This document shows positions 24,228 through 33,717 of a stretch of 64,000 bases of DNA, piece after piece. Under the pieces are notes generated by a model that was given only the letters and a program-made list of their open reading frames with translations, did no database searches and had not been told where the DNA came from. Numbering within the stretch: the stretch's first letter is position 1; each line of letters starts with the position of its first letter. Origin of the DNA: Blautia sp. (GTDB taxonomy: Bacteria; Bacillota; Clostridia; Lachnospirales; Lachnospiraceae); the NCBI GenBank assembly GCA_022770365.1, contig JALEHU010000040.1:1-64000 (forward strand), given 5' to 3'. Made by a program: the position numbers and the translations under genes.

Positions 24228-25330
24228 TTATCAGAAATGGATTTGTTTTTCAGGAAGACGGAACTTTCCGGCAGAAAGATCTTTATGTGGAAAATCATAA
24301 GATCGCAGCCAGTGAGGATGCGGTGACAGACAGGACAGAGGTAGATGCCAGCGGACTGCTGGTAATCCCCGGCCTTGTGGATATCCACAGCCACGGTGCA
24401 TTCGGGCATGATTTTTCTGATGCGGATACGGAAGGCCTGAAAACAATTCTGAAATATGAGAGAAGCTGTGGCATTACGTCTTATTGCCCTACATCCATGA
24501 CTTTGCCGGGAGAGCAGCTTAAAGCAATATTTGCCACGGCAAAAGAAGCTGCAGGCACGGAAGGCGGAGCTGTCATCCGGGGAATCAACATGGAAGGGCC
24601 ATTTCTGGATGTGAAGAAAAAGGGCGCTCATGTGGAAGAATTTATCAGAACACCGGATGCGGCGTTTTTCCGTGAACTGAATGAAGCGTCCGGAAATATG
24701 GTGAAACTTGTTACTCTGGCACCCAATACAGAGGGTGCGATGGAATTTATTGATGAGGTTCATAAAGAAGTCTGTATCTCTTTGGGACATACAGGAGCAG
24801 ATTATGAAACTTCATCAGAGGCAATGAGAAGAGGAGCACATCATGTAACACATCTTTATAATGCCATGATGCCGCTGGCGCACAGAGATCCCGGGCTGAT
24901 CGGAGCTGCCAGTGATGATCCTCAGTGTATGGTGGAAGTGATCAGCGACGGTCTTCATATTCACCCGGCTGTTGTGCGGGGAACATTCCGCATGTTTGGA
25001 AATGAGCGTGTGATCCTGATCAGCGATTCCATGATGGCAACCGGTATGGCCAATGGACAGTATGAGCTGGGCGGACAGGCTGTAACGGTGAAGGACAGAA
25101 AGGCGACTCTGGCAGACGGAACGATTGCCGGTTCTGCGACGAATCTATACGATTGCATGTGCAAAGCGATTTCCTTTGGCGTTCCTGTAAGCGATGCTGT
25201 TTTTGCTGCAACACGAAATCCTGCAAAGAGTATCGGAATTTATGACAGGGTAGGTTCTCTCAGTGTTGGAAAAGAAGCGGATATTCTTCTTGTTACACCG
25301 GAGATGGAACTGAAAAAAGTGCTCGGCTGA
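24224..25330 (+). CDS. nagA: N-acetylglucosamine-6-phosphate deacetylase
   Basis: 368 residues, amidohydrolase fold; removes acetate from GlcNAc-6-P in amino sugar and wall recycling. Seen: VDIHSHGAFGHDF (metal HxH), NMEGPFLDVKKKGAH (Glu metal ligand and substrate loop), SLGHTGAD, THLYNAMMPLAHRDPG, and the catalytic Asp in VILISDSMMATGM. The start overlaps the preceding stop (ATGA), so it is coupled to the lipoprotein isomerase. No nagB is next to it. Confidence 0.95.
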   Translation: MIIRNGFVFQEDGTFRQKDLYVENHKIAASEDAVTDRTEVDASGLLVIPGLVDIHSHGAFGHDFSDADTEGLKTILKYERSCGITSYCPTSMTLPGEQLKAIFATAKEAAGTEGGAVIRGINMEGPFLDVKKKGAHVEEFIRTPDAAFFRELNEASGNMVKLVTLAPNTEGAMEFIDEVHKEVCISLGHTGADYETSSEAMRRGAHHVTHLYNAMMPLAHRDPGLIGAASDDPQCMVEVISDGLHIHPAVVRGTFRMFGNERVILISDSMMATGMANGQYELGGQAVTVKDRKATLADGTIAGSATNLYDCMCKAISFGVPVSDAVFAATRNPAKSIGIYDRVGSLSVGKEADILLVTPEMELKKVLG

Positions 25331-25415
25331 CCGCTGCCATGACCGGAACGGAGACCAGGCTGAATTAAGCTGAAATTAAGCTGAAATAAAACGCTGAAAT
25401 TCAGTGAAAAGAGCA

Positions 25416-25444
25416 TTGTATTTCCATGGTAAATGATGTAAGAT
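25416..25444 (+). promoter_or_regulatory. Probable promoter of the third deacetylase gene
   Basis: TTGTAT, 17-bp spacer, TAAGAT, about 50 bp before the start codon. Confidence 0.4.
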
Positions 25445-25496
25445 ATAGGCAGGGAACAAAATAATACTATTTTAGTACGATTAATGGAGATACAGT

Positions 25497-26750
25497 ATGG
25501 ATAAAAAAGTATATCAGGAAAGGATGCGCCAGAAACAGCGGCAGCTTCGAATGAGAAGATATATGCGGCTTGTTACCTATGCGGCAGGGCTGGTTCTGGC
25601 AGTGATTTTTGTTGTGCGCGGAATCATTCTCCCTGTAGCCGGCAGGATCGGAGGCGGAAAGGGAAGCGGTGAGACCGTAGAAGTCCAGGCACAGACGGCG
25701 GAGGCAGATCCTAATGCTGCGGTACGCCAGCCGCTGAAAGGACAGGGGGATCTGTCAAAGACATCTGAACTCACTCCCGGCTGGCACGAGGATGAGAATG
25801 GCAGATGGTATCAGAATGCAGATCATACATATTATGCCGGAGGTTTTCAGGAGATTGACGGGATGATCTATTGTTTTGACGACAATGGATACATGCAGAC
25901 CGGCTGGGTGACCAAAGGCGTGAAGGATTATTATTTCAATGATGACGGATCCTATAATTCCGGAATGAAACGTCCGATGCTGGCTCTGACGCTGGATGAC
26001 GGTCCGGGACAGTATACAGATATGCTTCTTGACTGTCTGGAGGAGAATAACGCTCGTGCCACATTCTTCATGCTGGGACAGAATGTGGAAGTATATCCGG
26101 ATACTGTGAAGAGAATGGCAGAGATTGGATGTGAAATCGGAAATCATTCTTATGACCATCTGGATATGGCAACGTTAAGCTGGGATGGGGTAGCAGAAGA
26201 GTATAATAAGACAGATAATGCACTGATCGAGGCCTGCGGACAGGCATCTACAGTAGCCCGTGCCCCTTACGGAAGCTGGAATCAGGATATTATTGATGCA
26301 GTAGGAAAACCATTCTTCATGTGGTCTCTGGATTCTCTGGACTGGTCATACAAAGATGAAGAACTGGATTATAATTCTGTCATGAATGGAGATCTGACGG
26401 ATGGAACGATTATCCTCATGCATGATATTCATGAACCGACAGTGAAGGCTTTGCTGAGAATTATTCCGGAACTTACCGCACAGGGATACAAGTTTGTGAC
26501 GGTCAGTGAACTGGCAGAGGCCAAGGGCGTGACTCTGCAGAATGCTTCTTATTCTGATTTCTGGGACAGTTCTCTGGCGGCAGGAGAAGTTGCAGGATAT
26601 AATGGAGGAAGTGACGTGGACAGTATGTTGTCTGACGGAGAGGACTTTGGGGATGTACAGCTTAGCGACGGCACGGAAGCTTCTGACGGAGAATACAGCG
26701 ACGGCATGGAAGGTACAGAAGACGAGAGTGCCTACAGTGACGGAGAATAA
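25497..26750 (+). CDS. Polysaccharide deacetylase with cell wall-binding repeats
   Basis: 417 residues. Basic N terminus and one membrane helix (about 25-45), two to three choline-binding-like wall repeats (about 95-155: GWHEDENGRWYQNADH, GMIYCFDDNGYMQTGWV), then a typical NodB domain (about 158-345): MLALTLDDGPGQYT, ATFFMLGQNVE, IGNHSYDHLDMA, RAPYGSW and LMHDIHEPT. All five NodB motifs are present, so an active peptidoglycan GlcNAc or MurNAc deacetylase is likely. The tail (about 370-417) is a repetitive SDGE-rich acidic stretch. ATG start; the ribosome site is weak (GGAGAT). Confidence 0.92.
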   Translation: MDKKVYQERMRQKQRQLRMRRYMRLVTYAAGLVLAVIFVVRGIILPVAGRIGGGKGSGETVEVQAQTAEADPNAAVRQPLKGQGDLSKTSELTPGWHEDENGRWYQNADHTYYAGGFQEIDGMIYCFDDNGYMQTGWVTKGVKDYYFNDDGSYNSGMKRPMLALTLDDGPGQYTDMLLDCLEENNARATFFMLGQNVEVYPDTVKRMAEIGCEIGNHSYDHLDMATLSWDGVAEEYNKTDNALIEACGQASTVARAPYGSWNQDIIDAVGKPFFMWSLDSLDWSYKDEELDYNSVMNGDLTDGTIILMHDIHEPTVKALLRIIPELTAQGYKFVTVSELAEAKGVTLQNASYSDFWDSSLAAGEVAGYNGGSDVDSMLSDGEDFGDVQLSDGTEASDGEYSDGMEGTEDESAYSDGE

Positions 26751-26770
26751 AACACGAAGGATAAAAATAC

Positions 26771-26815
26771 GAAGGACTCTGGTTCCATGAGAGGGAATCA
26801 CGAGTCCTTCTTTTT
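26771..26815 (+). terminator. Terminator of the deacetylase gene
   Basis: GAAGGACTC/GAGTCCTTC stem followed by TTTTT. Confidence 0.85.
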
Positions 26816-26890
26816 GTCGAAACAATGCCTGGGAAAAGAGAATTTGCTGTTTATGAAACGTGAAAATCTACTAAATATTAAGCCTTCTGA

Positions 26891-26919
26891 TTGACGAAAA
26901 CTGTGCATATTGGTATAAT
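26891..26919 (+). promoter_or_regulatory. Promoter of the glycogen-enzyme operon
   Basis: TTGACG, 17-bp spacer, TATAAT; transcription would start near 26926, about 55 bp before the GTG start. Confidence 0.7.
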
Positions 26920-26979
26920 AAATAAAGCAAAATGCCTGAAAGTCAATCGACAATCAGGATAAATCAGGAGGGCATCGTA

Positions 26980-28329
26980 GTGGGCAGATGGTTTGAAGAA
27001 GCAGTTTTTTATCACATGTATCCTATTGGCATGACAGGAGCACCAAGAAGGAATGAGCAGTCAGAGGTGACTCATCGTTTTCCACAGCTGGAAGAATGGC
27101 TGCCGCATATTGCATCCCTTGGATGTACAGCGATTTATATTGGACCTTTATTTGAGTCTACTTCTCACGGATATGACACCAGGGATTACAGACTCGTAGA
27201 CAGAAGACTTGGTGACAACGACGATTTTAAACATTTTACAAAAGCGGCACATGACCTTGGGATTAGGGTAGTGGTAGACGGTGTATTTAATCACACAGGA
27301 CGTGAGTTTTTTGCATTTCAGGATATCCAGCGCAACAGGGAGCTATCTCCTTACTGCAGCTGGTACAAGGGATTGAATTTCGGGTGGAATTCACCGTATA
27401 ATGACGGATTCGGATATGAGGCATGGAGGAACTGTTTTGAACTGGCTAATCTGAACCTATGGGAGCCGCAGGTACGTCAGTATCTTCTTGATGTGATCGG
27501 TTTCTGGATCGAAGAATTTGATATAGATGGTATTCGCCTTGACTGTGCGGATTGTCTTGAGTTTTCCTTCATGGAAGACATGCGCAGATTTACCAGTGAA
27601 AAAAAGGAAGATTTCTGGCTGATGGGTGAAGTCATTCATGGAGATTACAGCCGTTATATCAAGCCGCAGATGCTGGACAGTGTAACGAATTATGAACTTC
27701 ATAAGGGACTTTATTCCGGTCATAATGATCATAATTATTTTGAAATCGCACATACGATTCGCAGGGAGTTTGACCAGAACGGCGGTATTTACAGAGGGAT
27801 GAAGCTGTATTCTTTTGTGGATAATCATGATGTGGACAGGATCGCATCCAAGCTGAATACACCGGAGCACATTTATCCGGTATATACCCTGTTGTTTACG
27901 CTTCCGGGAATTCCGTCCATTTATTATGGATCTGAATGGGGAATCAAAGGACGCAAAGAAGGGGGAAATGATGATCCTCTTCGCCCGGCAGTTGATCTTC
28001 GGGAAGCACTTGAGGATGTTCCGGATCCGAAGCTTCTGGAATGGGTACAGACACTTGGCAGGATCCATAAAGAGCAGCCCGCCCTTGCGAACGGCAGCTA
28101 TCAGGAACTCCTTTTGACCAACAGACAATATGCTTTTGCGAGAATACTGGATGACCAGGGCGTGGTTGTGGCAGTGAATAATGATGAAAAAGAAGCGGAA
28201 CTTCATATCCGGGTACCGGTTCATGGCAGGACATATACCAGCCTGATTGATGACAGTGAACCGGAGATATCCAATGGAATGATTCATATGATACTGCAGC
28301 CGAATGAAAGCAGAATAATTTCGTTTTAA
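26980..28329 (+). CDS. GH13 alpha-amylase family enzyme
   Basis: 449 residues from a GTG start with AGGAGGG 7 nt upstream. An (alpha/beta)8 barrel with the four GH13 regions: VVDGVFNHTG, DGIRLDCADC (nucleophile Asp), WLMGEVIHG (acid/base Glu) and FVDNHDVDR. There is no signal peptide, so it acts on cytoplasmic maltodextrin or glycogen. Its short form, without an N-terminal starch domain, resembles intracellular maltodextrin-degrading or trehalose-related subgroups; the exact bond specificity is unclear. Followed by glgB. Confidence 0.88.
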   Translation: MGRWFEEAVFYHMYPIGMTGAPRRNEQSEVTHRFPQLEEWLPHIASLGCTAIYIGPLFESTSHGYDTRDYRLVDRRLGDNDDFKHFTKAAHDLGIRVVVDGVFNHTGREFFAFQDIQRNRELSPYCSWYKGLNFGWNSPYNDGFGYEAWRNCFELANLNLWEPQVRQYLLDVIGFWIEEFDIDGIRLDCADCLEFSFMEDMRRFTSEKKEDFWLMGEVIHGDYSRYIKPQMLDSVTNYELHKGLYSGHNDHNYFEIAHTIRREFDQNGGIYRGMKLYSFVDNHDVDRIASKLNTPEHIYPVYTLLFTLPGIPSIYYGSEWGIKGRKEGGNDDPLRPAVDLREALEDVPDPKLLEWVQTLGRIHKEQPALANGSYQELLLTNRQYAFARILDDQGVVVAVNNDEKEAELHIRVPVHGRTYTSLIDDSEPEISNGMIHMILQPNESRIISF

Positions 28330-28361
28330 CAGAAGCCAGAATAATTTCGTTTAACAGAAGC
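28311..28361. repeat. 25-bp tandem duplication across the amylase stop codon
   Basis: CAGAATAATTTCGTTT(T)AACAGAAGC occurs twice in a row; the first copy holds the last codons and the stop. The copies differ by one T. Confidence 0.85.
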
Positions 28362-28380
28362 AGGAATGTAATAAAAAGGT

Positions 28381-28422
28381 AACTGTTCAGCAGACGGTAT
28401 AGCAGAGATACTGAACAGATAT
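28381..28422. repeat. Dispersed hairpin repeat, family 2, divergent copy 3
   Basis: AACTGTTCAG...GATACTGAACAGATA resembles the copies at 10870 and 41095 but with a different centre. The CTGTTCAG/CTGAACAG arms are perfectly complementary. Confidence 0.45.
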
Positions 28423-28452
28423 TAAAAAGGTATATCAGGGAGGTAGGAAATA

Positions 28453-30339
28453 ATGGAAAAAAAACTGGAATTTACAGAGTTGGATCAATATCTGTTTGGT
28501 CAGGGTACGCATTATGACGTGTACAAAAAACTGGGTGCACATCCGACGACAGTAGATCGCAAAAGAGGCGTTTATTTTGCGGTCTGGGCACCGAATGCCC
28601 GGTCTGTTTCCGTAATCGGAGATTTTAATGGATGGGACAATAATGCAAATCCTATGCAGAAGGCCGGTCCGATCGGAGTGTTTGAAACGTTTATTCCGAA
28701 GGTAAAAGCAGGGGATCTGTACAAATTTCACATTGTGGGAATGCATGGTGAAGAATTGTATAAATGCGATCCCTATGGCAACTGGGCAGAAGTACGTCCG
28801 GGAACAGCATCCAGAGTTGCCGATATTTCCAAATATAAATGGAATGACAGTGACTGGATGAGAGCACGGAAGACATTTGATGAAAGTGTATCACCAATGT
28901 CTATTTATGAAGTACATCCCGGTTCCTGGAAAAAACATCCTTCCACAGATGAAGATCCCGCAGGCTTTTATAATTACCGTGAATTTGCCCATGAGCTTGC
29001 AAAATACGTGAAAGATATGGGCTATACACATGTGGAACTGATGGGTATTGCCGAACATCCATTTGACGGTTCCTGGGGTTATCAGGTGACCGGTTATTAT
29101 GCACCGACTGCACGTTACGGAAGCCCGGAAGATTTTAAATACATGGTAGATTATCTTCATAAGAATAAAATCGGTGTTATTCTGGACTGGGTTCCGGCAC
29201 ATTTCCCGAAGGATGCCCAGGGTCTTGCCAACTTTGACGGAACAGCAGTTTATGAGCATGCAGATCCGAGACAGGGTGAACATCCGGACTGGGGTACTAA
29301 GATTTTCAATTACGGCAGAAATGAAGTAAAGAATTTCCTGATTGCCAATGCTCTTTTCTGGGTTGAGGAGTGCCATGTGGACGGTCTTCGTGTAGATGCG
29401 GTTGCTTCCATGCTGTATCTTGATTATGGCAAACAGGACGGCCAGTGGGTGGCAAACCAGTATGGTGACAATAAGAATCTGGAAGCAATTGAACTTTTCC
29501 GCCATCTGAACTCCATGATCAAGAAGAGAAATCCGGGCGTTGTTATGATTGCGGAAGAATCCACAGCATGGCCGATGGTAACCGGTGCTCCGGAGGATGG
29601 AGGACTTGGATTTTCCCTGAAATGGAATATGGGCTGGATGAATGACTTCCTGGAATATATGAAGCTGGACCCATATTTCCGTAAATATAATCATAATAAG
29701 ATGACATTTGCCATGATGTATGCATACAGTGAGCATTATATCCTTGTGATCTCTCATGATGAGGTTGTACATCTGAAATGTTCTATGGTGAACAAAATGC
29801 CGGGATATCCGGATGATAAATTTAAAAATCTGAAAGCAGCATATGCATTCATGTTCTGCCATCCGGGCAAGAAGCTTCTGTTTATGGGACAGGAGTTTGC
29901 CCAGCTTCGTGAGTGGAGTGAGGAGAGAGAGCTGGACTGGTATCTGCTGGAAGAAGAACCCCATAAGGATATACAGAAGTTTGTCAGAGGTCTCCTTCAT
30001 CTGTATAAAAAATATCCTGCACTTCATGCAGTGGATAATACACCGGAAGGTTTTGAGTGGATCAATGCGGATGACGGTGACAGAAGTATTTTCAGCTTCG
30101 TGCGTAAATCGCCGACCAAGAGAAATAATATACTGGTGGTATGTAACTTTACGCCGGTAGATCGTCTGGATTATCGTGTCGGTGTTCCGAAGAAGAAACA
30201 ATATAAACTGATCATGAATGAACAGGGTATGCTGGATAAGCCTGTGGTATACAAGGCAGAGAAGAAGGAAAGTGATAATCAGGATTATTCAGTTGCTTAT
30301 CCTCTGGCAGCATATGGAGTAGGCATTTTCCTGTATTAA
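28453..30339 (+). CDS. glgB: 1,4-alpha-glucan branching enzyme
   Basis: 628 residues. N-terminal CBM48 domain (about 30-115; YFAVWAPNARSVSVIGDFNG), GH13 barrel (about 150-510) with the catalytic regions ILDWVPAHFPKD, DGLRVDAVASMLYLDY, IAEESTAWP and VISHDEVVH, and a C-terminal beta domain. It forms alpha-1,6 branches in glycogen. ATG with GGGAGG 9 nt upstream. It follows a cytoplasmic GH13 enzyme; other glg genes are not in the window. Confidence 0.96.
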   Translation: MEKKLEFTELDQYLFGQGTHYDVYKKLGAHPTTVDRKRGVYFAVWAPNARSVSVIGDFNGWDNNANPMQKAGPIGVFETFIPKVKAGDLYKFHIVGMHGEELYKCDPYGNWAEVRPGTASRVADISKYKWNDSDWMRARKTFDESVSPMSIYEVHPGSWKKHPSTDEDPAGFYNYREFAHELAKYVKDMGYTHVELMGIAEHPFDGSWGYQVTGYYAPTARYGSPEDFKYMVDYLHKNKIGVILDWVPAHFPKDAQGLANFDGTAVYEHADPRQGEHPDWGTKIFNYGRNEVKNFLIANALFWVEECHVDGLRVDAVASMLYLDYGKQDGQWVANQYGDNKNLEAIELFRHLNSMIKKRNPGVVMIAEESTAWPMVTGAPEDGGLGFSLKWNMGWMNDFLEYMKLDPYFRKYNHNKMTFAMMYAYSEHYILVISHDEVVHLKCSMVNKMPGYPDDKFKNLKAAYAFMFCHPGKKLLFMGQEFAQLREWSEERELDWYLLEEEPHKDIQKFVRGLLHLYKKYPALHAVDNTPEGFEWINADDGDRSIFSFVRKSPTKRNNILVVCNFTPVDRLDYRVGVPKKKQYKLIMNEQGMLDKPVVYKAEKKESDNQDYSVAYPLAAYGVGIFLY

Positions 30340-30433
30340 ATTTGTGTATTGTGCCCTAAAATAGAATGGTAATTTTATGGTAAATAGATAAAAAAATAAG
30401 GAATTCATTTTTAAACTTTGAATAAGAAACCAA

Positions 30434-30462
30434 TTGCATTTTAAAGAGAGTTGCGTTATAAT
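30434..30462 (+). promoter_or_regulatory. Promoter of the 77-residue protein gene
   Basis: TTGCAT, 17-bp spacer, TATAAT, about 85 bp before the start codon. Confidence 0.65.
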
Positions 30463-30547
30463 GCCGGTGAAACAGGATAAAGCGAAGCGGATTGCTAATA
30501 TCCGATTGTTTTGGTTTGTTTAGAAAAAGTTTGAAAGGGGAATAATT

Positions 30548-30781
30548 ATGAAAGTATCTAATATTAAAAATGTTGATAAGTTTTTTGAAGTAGTTGACAG
30601 CTGTGGAGGCAAAGTAGAACTGGTAACAGGTGAAGGCGACAGACTGAACCTGAAGTCTAAACTTTCCCAGTATGTATCTCTGGCTAATATTTTCTCAGGC
30701 GGAGAGATTCCGGAACTGGAAATCGTAGCATACGAAAAAGAAGACATCGATAAACTGATGAACTTCATGATTAACGGCTGA
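30548..30781 (+). CDS. Conserved hypothetical 77-residue protein
   Basis: ATG with AAAGGGG 8 nt upstream and a good promoter, so very likely expressed. A small alpha/beta protein: KVSNIKNVDKFFEVVDSCGG, KVELVTGEGDRLNLKSKLSQ, then a helix ending DKLMNFMING. No signal, no cysteine pairs. The pattern resembles small proteins in clostridia that are sometimes loosely labelled poly(A) polymerase-related, but no function is supported. The 206-bp gap after it has a weak hairpin and no recognised riboswitch. Confidence 0.7.
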   Translation: MKVSNIKNVDKFFEVVDSCGGKVELVTGEGDRLNLKSKLSQYVSLANIFSGGEIPELEIVAYEKEDIDKLMNFMING

Positions 30782-30987
30782 TTATTTATTTACCGTACAC
30801 AGATGATGCTCCGAAATCCGGGAGGGTGATCTGTGGAAGATGAAGCACATAAGAGGATGTCGGGGATGTGGCTGATTTGTGTGAAGCAAATGTCATATCC
30901 CCGTTCTATCTGCTTTATAAAAGAGAAGATAACCAGGGGGTATTTTGTACTTCCTGGTCAAATTGCGTTTGAAAGGAGTAATTAAAA

Positions 30988-32076
30988 ATGGCGAAAATTG
31001 ACATTATCTCCGGTTTTCTGGGAGCCGGCAAAACTACACTGATCAGGAAACTTCTCAAAGAAGCATTTCAGGACGAACAGGTAGTGCTTATTGAAAATGA
31101 ATTTGGTGAGATCGGTATTGACGGCGGTTTTCTGAAAGAAGCCGGTATTGAAATCCGTGAAATGAATTCCGGATGTATCTGCTGTTCTCTGGTAGGTGAT
31201 TTTGGTGCGTCTTTGAAAGAAGTTATTGCGAAATATAACCCGGACAGAATACTGATCGAGCCGTCCGGTGTAGGAAAATTATCAGATGTTATCAAAGCCG
31301 TTCAGGGTGTACAGGAAGAAACAGGACTTGTACTGAACAGTTACACGACCGTTGTAGACGCCAAGAAATGCAAAATGTACATGCGCAATTTTGGAGAATT
31401 CTTCAATAACCAGGTAGAGTATGCCGGTGCGATTATTATGAGCCGTACAGATATTGTTGATGAGAAAAAGGCGATGGAGTCCATGGAACTTCTCCGTGGA
31501 ATCAATGCCAAAGCTGCGATCATTACGACTCCGATTGAGAAGCTGGACGGCAAAAAGCTTCTGGAAGTGATGGAGCATCCGGTTTCTCTGGAATCACAGA
31601 TGATGGAAGAAGAGGAAGTATGCCCGGAATGCGGCCATGTACATGCCCATGGGGAAGACCATCATCACGATCACAACGAATGCGGTCATGACCATGACCA
31701 TCATCACGATCACAACGAATGCTGCCATGACCACCACCATCACGATCACGACCATGATGAGTGCGGCTGCAGCCATGATTACCATCATCACCACCACGCA
31801 GACGAAGTATTTACAAGCTGGGGCCGTGAGACTGTGAAGAAATATATCAGAGAAGGACTTGAGGAAATTCTTGAAAAGCTGTCCGAGAGTCAGGATTACG
31901 GAACGATCCTCCGTGCCAAGGGAATGCTTCCGGCGGAGGACGGAACCTGGATCTATTTTGATATGGTTCCGGAAGAAACAGAAATCCGTGAAGGCGCTCC
32001 GGAATATACCGGACGTCTCTGCGTGATCGGTTCCAAACTGAAAGAAGATAAGCTGGCAGAATTATTTGGATTATAA
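30988..32076 (+). CDS. CobW/COG0523-family GTPase with His-rich metal-binding insert
   Basis: 362 residues. G3E-family GTPase: Walker A ISGFLGAGKTT at the N terminus, NEFGEIGIDG, the metal-binding motif SGCICC (about residue 62), EPSGVGK, and a base-recognition region with SRTDIVDE. Residues about 205-270 are a His/Asp/Cys-rich loop with HHHDHNEC repeats, then a C-terminal CobW domain (TSWGRE...). Proteins of this group load zinc, nickel or cobalt into client enzymes. The His loop points to zinc or nickel storage or transfer. ATG with AAAGGAG 9 nt upstream. It is followed by a second GTPase 19 bp later. Confidence 0.88.
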   Translation: MAKIDIISGFLGAGKTTLIRKLLKEAFQDEQVVLIENEFGEIGIDGGFLKEAGIEIREMNSGCICCSLVGDFGASLKEVIAKYNPDRILIEPSGVGKLSDVIKAVQGVQEETGLVLNSYTTVVDAKKCKMYMRNFGEFFNNQVEYAGAIIMSRTDIVDEKKAMESMELLRGINAKAAIITTPIEKLDGKKLLEVMEHPVSLESQMMEEEEVCPECGHVHAHGEDHHHDHNECGHDHDHHHDHNECCHDHHHHDHDHDECGCSHDYHHHHHADEVFTSWGRETVKKYIREGLEEILEKLSESQDYGTILRAKGMLPAEDGTWIYFDMVPEETEIREGAPEYTGRLCVIGSKLKEDKLAELFGL

Positions 32077-32095
32077 GACGGGAGGGAATGAACGA

Positions 32096-33049
32096 ATGGA
32101 CGAAGAAATCCGGGTTCCCATATATTTGATCACAGGATTTCTGGAGAGCGGCAAGACTACTTTCCTGAACTTTACCCTGCAGCAGGATTATTTTTATATC
32201 GAGGGCAAAACACTGCTGATCCTGTGTGAAGAGGGTGAAGAAGAATATGATATGGAAGCTCTGAAACTTGCAAACACAGTTGTGGAGGTCATAGAAAAAG
32301 AAGAAGACCTGACAACGGAGCGTCTGGCTGCCATGGACATTATTCATCAGCCGGAACGTGTCATTGTGGAATATAACGGCATGTGGCTTGCAAGTAAATT
32401 TGAGCAGATGAAAAAGCCGGAAGGCTGGGGCATTGAGCAGGAAATCACCTGTGTGGATGCAAGTACTTTCCAGATGTATATGAACAATATGAAGTCCCTT
32501 TTTATGGACATGGCGCGCAATTCGGATATGGTTGTTTTTAACCGCTGCAGACAGGGCGATCCGCTTGCTTCCTACCGCAGAAGCATCAAAGTAGCCAACC
32601 AGAGGGCAGAGGTCATTTTTGAAGATGAAGAAGGGGAAATTGATGATATTTTCCAGGATGAAATGCCTTTTGATATCAATGCGCCGGTGATTGAGATCCT
32701 GCCGGAAGATTACGGTATCTGGTTTGTGGATGCCATGGATCACCCGGAAACGTATGTGGGAAAAACAGTCCGGTTTAAGGGACGGGCACTGAAGCCGAGA
32801 GGCATGGGGAGTAAGTTCTTTATTCCGGGACGTACAGCTATGACCTGCTGCGCAGATGATACCACATTCCTGGGATATGTGTGCAAAAGTGCGTACACGC
32901 CGAAATTAAGAGAAGGACAGTGGGTGGAAGTTACCGCAAAAATTGCCTTTGAAAACCGTATGGAATATCAGGGGGAAGGCATCGTTCTTTATGCGGAAGA
33001 TGTAAAACCCTGTGATGCCCTGGCGGAAGAGATGGTATACTTTAATTAA
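32096..33049 (+). CDS. CobW-like GTPase with C-terminal YcgQ/DUF1980-like domain
   Basis: 317 residues; ATG with GGGAGGG 9 nt upstream. N-terminal G3E GTPase with Walker A YLITGFLESGKTT, but without the CxCC metal motif and with weak later GTPase motifs (MVVFNRC). The C-terminal part (about 215-315: TYVGKTVRFKGRALKPRGMG, AMTCCADDTTFLGYVC, GQWVEVTAKI) resembles the TIGR03943/DUF1980 domain of YcgQ, an OB-like fold found with YcgR-type permeases and metal handling. The pair with the preceding CobW gene suggests a shared metal-trafficking role; no permease is present. Confidence 0.8.
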   Translation: MDEEIRVPIYLITGFLESGKTTFLNFTLQQDYFYIEGKTLLILCEEGEEEYDMEALKLANTVVEVIEKEEDLTTERLAAMDIIHQPERVIVEYNGMWLASKFEQMKKPEGWGIEQEITCVDASTFQMYMNNMKSLFMDMARNSDMVVFNRCRQGDPLASYRRSIKVANQRAEVIFEDEEGEIDDIFQDEMPFDINAPVIEILPEDYGIWFVDAMDHPETYVGKTVRFKGRALKPRGMGSKFFIPGRTAMTCCADDTTFLGYVCKSAYTPKLREGQWVEVTAKIAFENRMEYQGEGIVLYAEDVKPCDALAEEMVYFN

Positions 33050-33129
33050 AGTAAGACGGCTTCCTTTCAGTATTCAGTAATTCTATATTTTTTAAAACAC
33101 GAAGAATTATACAACACGGGGAAAATATT

Positions 33130-33717
33130 ATGTTTTTAATTGTTGGTTTGGGAAATCCGGGAAGACAATACGAAGGAACGCGCCACAACATGGGATTTGA
33201 TACTTTGGATTATCTTATTGAAAAGCATCAGATCCCTCAGGGCGGTGTGAAATTCAACGCCATGTATGGCAAAGGAATCATCGGTGGAGAAAAAGTCACT
33301 CTTATGAAGCCGTTGTCCTTTATGAACCTCAGCGGAGGTCCTGTAAGGGAGATGGTAAATTATTTTAAAATTGACCCGGAGACGGAAATGATCGTGATCT
33401 ACGATGATATTGACCTGGAACCGGGCCAGCTTCGTATCCGTAAGCAGGGAAGCGCCGGCGGACACAACGGAATCAAGGATATTATACGCCAGCTGGGCAC
33501 GCAGAAATTTCTGCGTGTCAAAGTCGGCGTAGGAGCGAAACCAAAGGGTTGGGATCTTGCTGATCATGTACTCGGCAGATTTTCCAGTGATGACCGCCGC
33601 CTTGCGGATGAAGCCATCGGAAAAGCCGGTGATGCAGTGGAGATGATTCTTTCCCGGGGTGCGGATGCAGCTATGAATGAATATAACAGGAAGGTGCAGG
33701 AAAAAGAAAATCTATGA
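33130..33717 (+). CDS. pth: Peptidyl-tRNA hydrolase
   Basis: 195 residues. Pth motifs intact: VGLGNPGRQYEGTRHNMGFD with the catalytic His, MKPLSFMNLSGG, YDDIDLEPGQLRIRKQGSAG, GHNGIKDII. Recycles tRNA from stalled peptidyl-tRNA. The ribosome site is weak (GGGGAAAA). Its stop overlaps the mfd start by 4 bp (ATGA), the common pth-mfd operon. Confidence 0.96.
   Translation: MFLIVGLGNPGRQYEGTRHNMGFDTLDYLIEKHQIPQGGVKFNAMYGKGIIGGEKVTLMKPLSFMNLSGGPVREMVNYFKIDPETEMIVIYDDIDLEPGQLRIRKQGSAGGHNGIKDIIRQLGTQKFLRVKVGVGAKPKGWDLADHVLGRFSSDDRRLADEAIGKAGDAVEMILSRGADAAMNEYNRKVQEKENL

Noticed and set aside
30782-30987. Riboswitch upstream of the CobW genes
   Set aside because: A CCAGG/CCTGG hairpin is present but no known metal or cobalamin riboswitch core is recognisable.
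31657-31800. CRISPR-like or minisatellite array
   Set aside because: The repeats are codons of a His-rich metal-binding loop within an intact gene.
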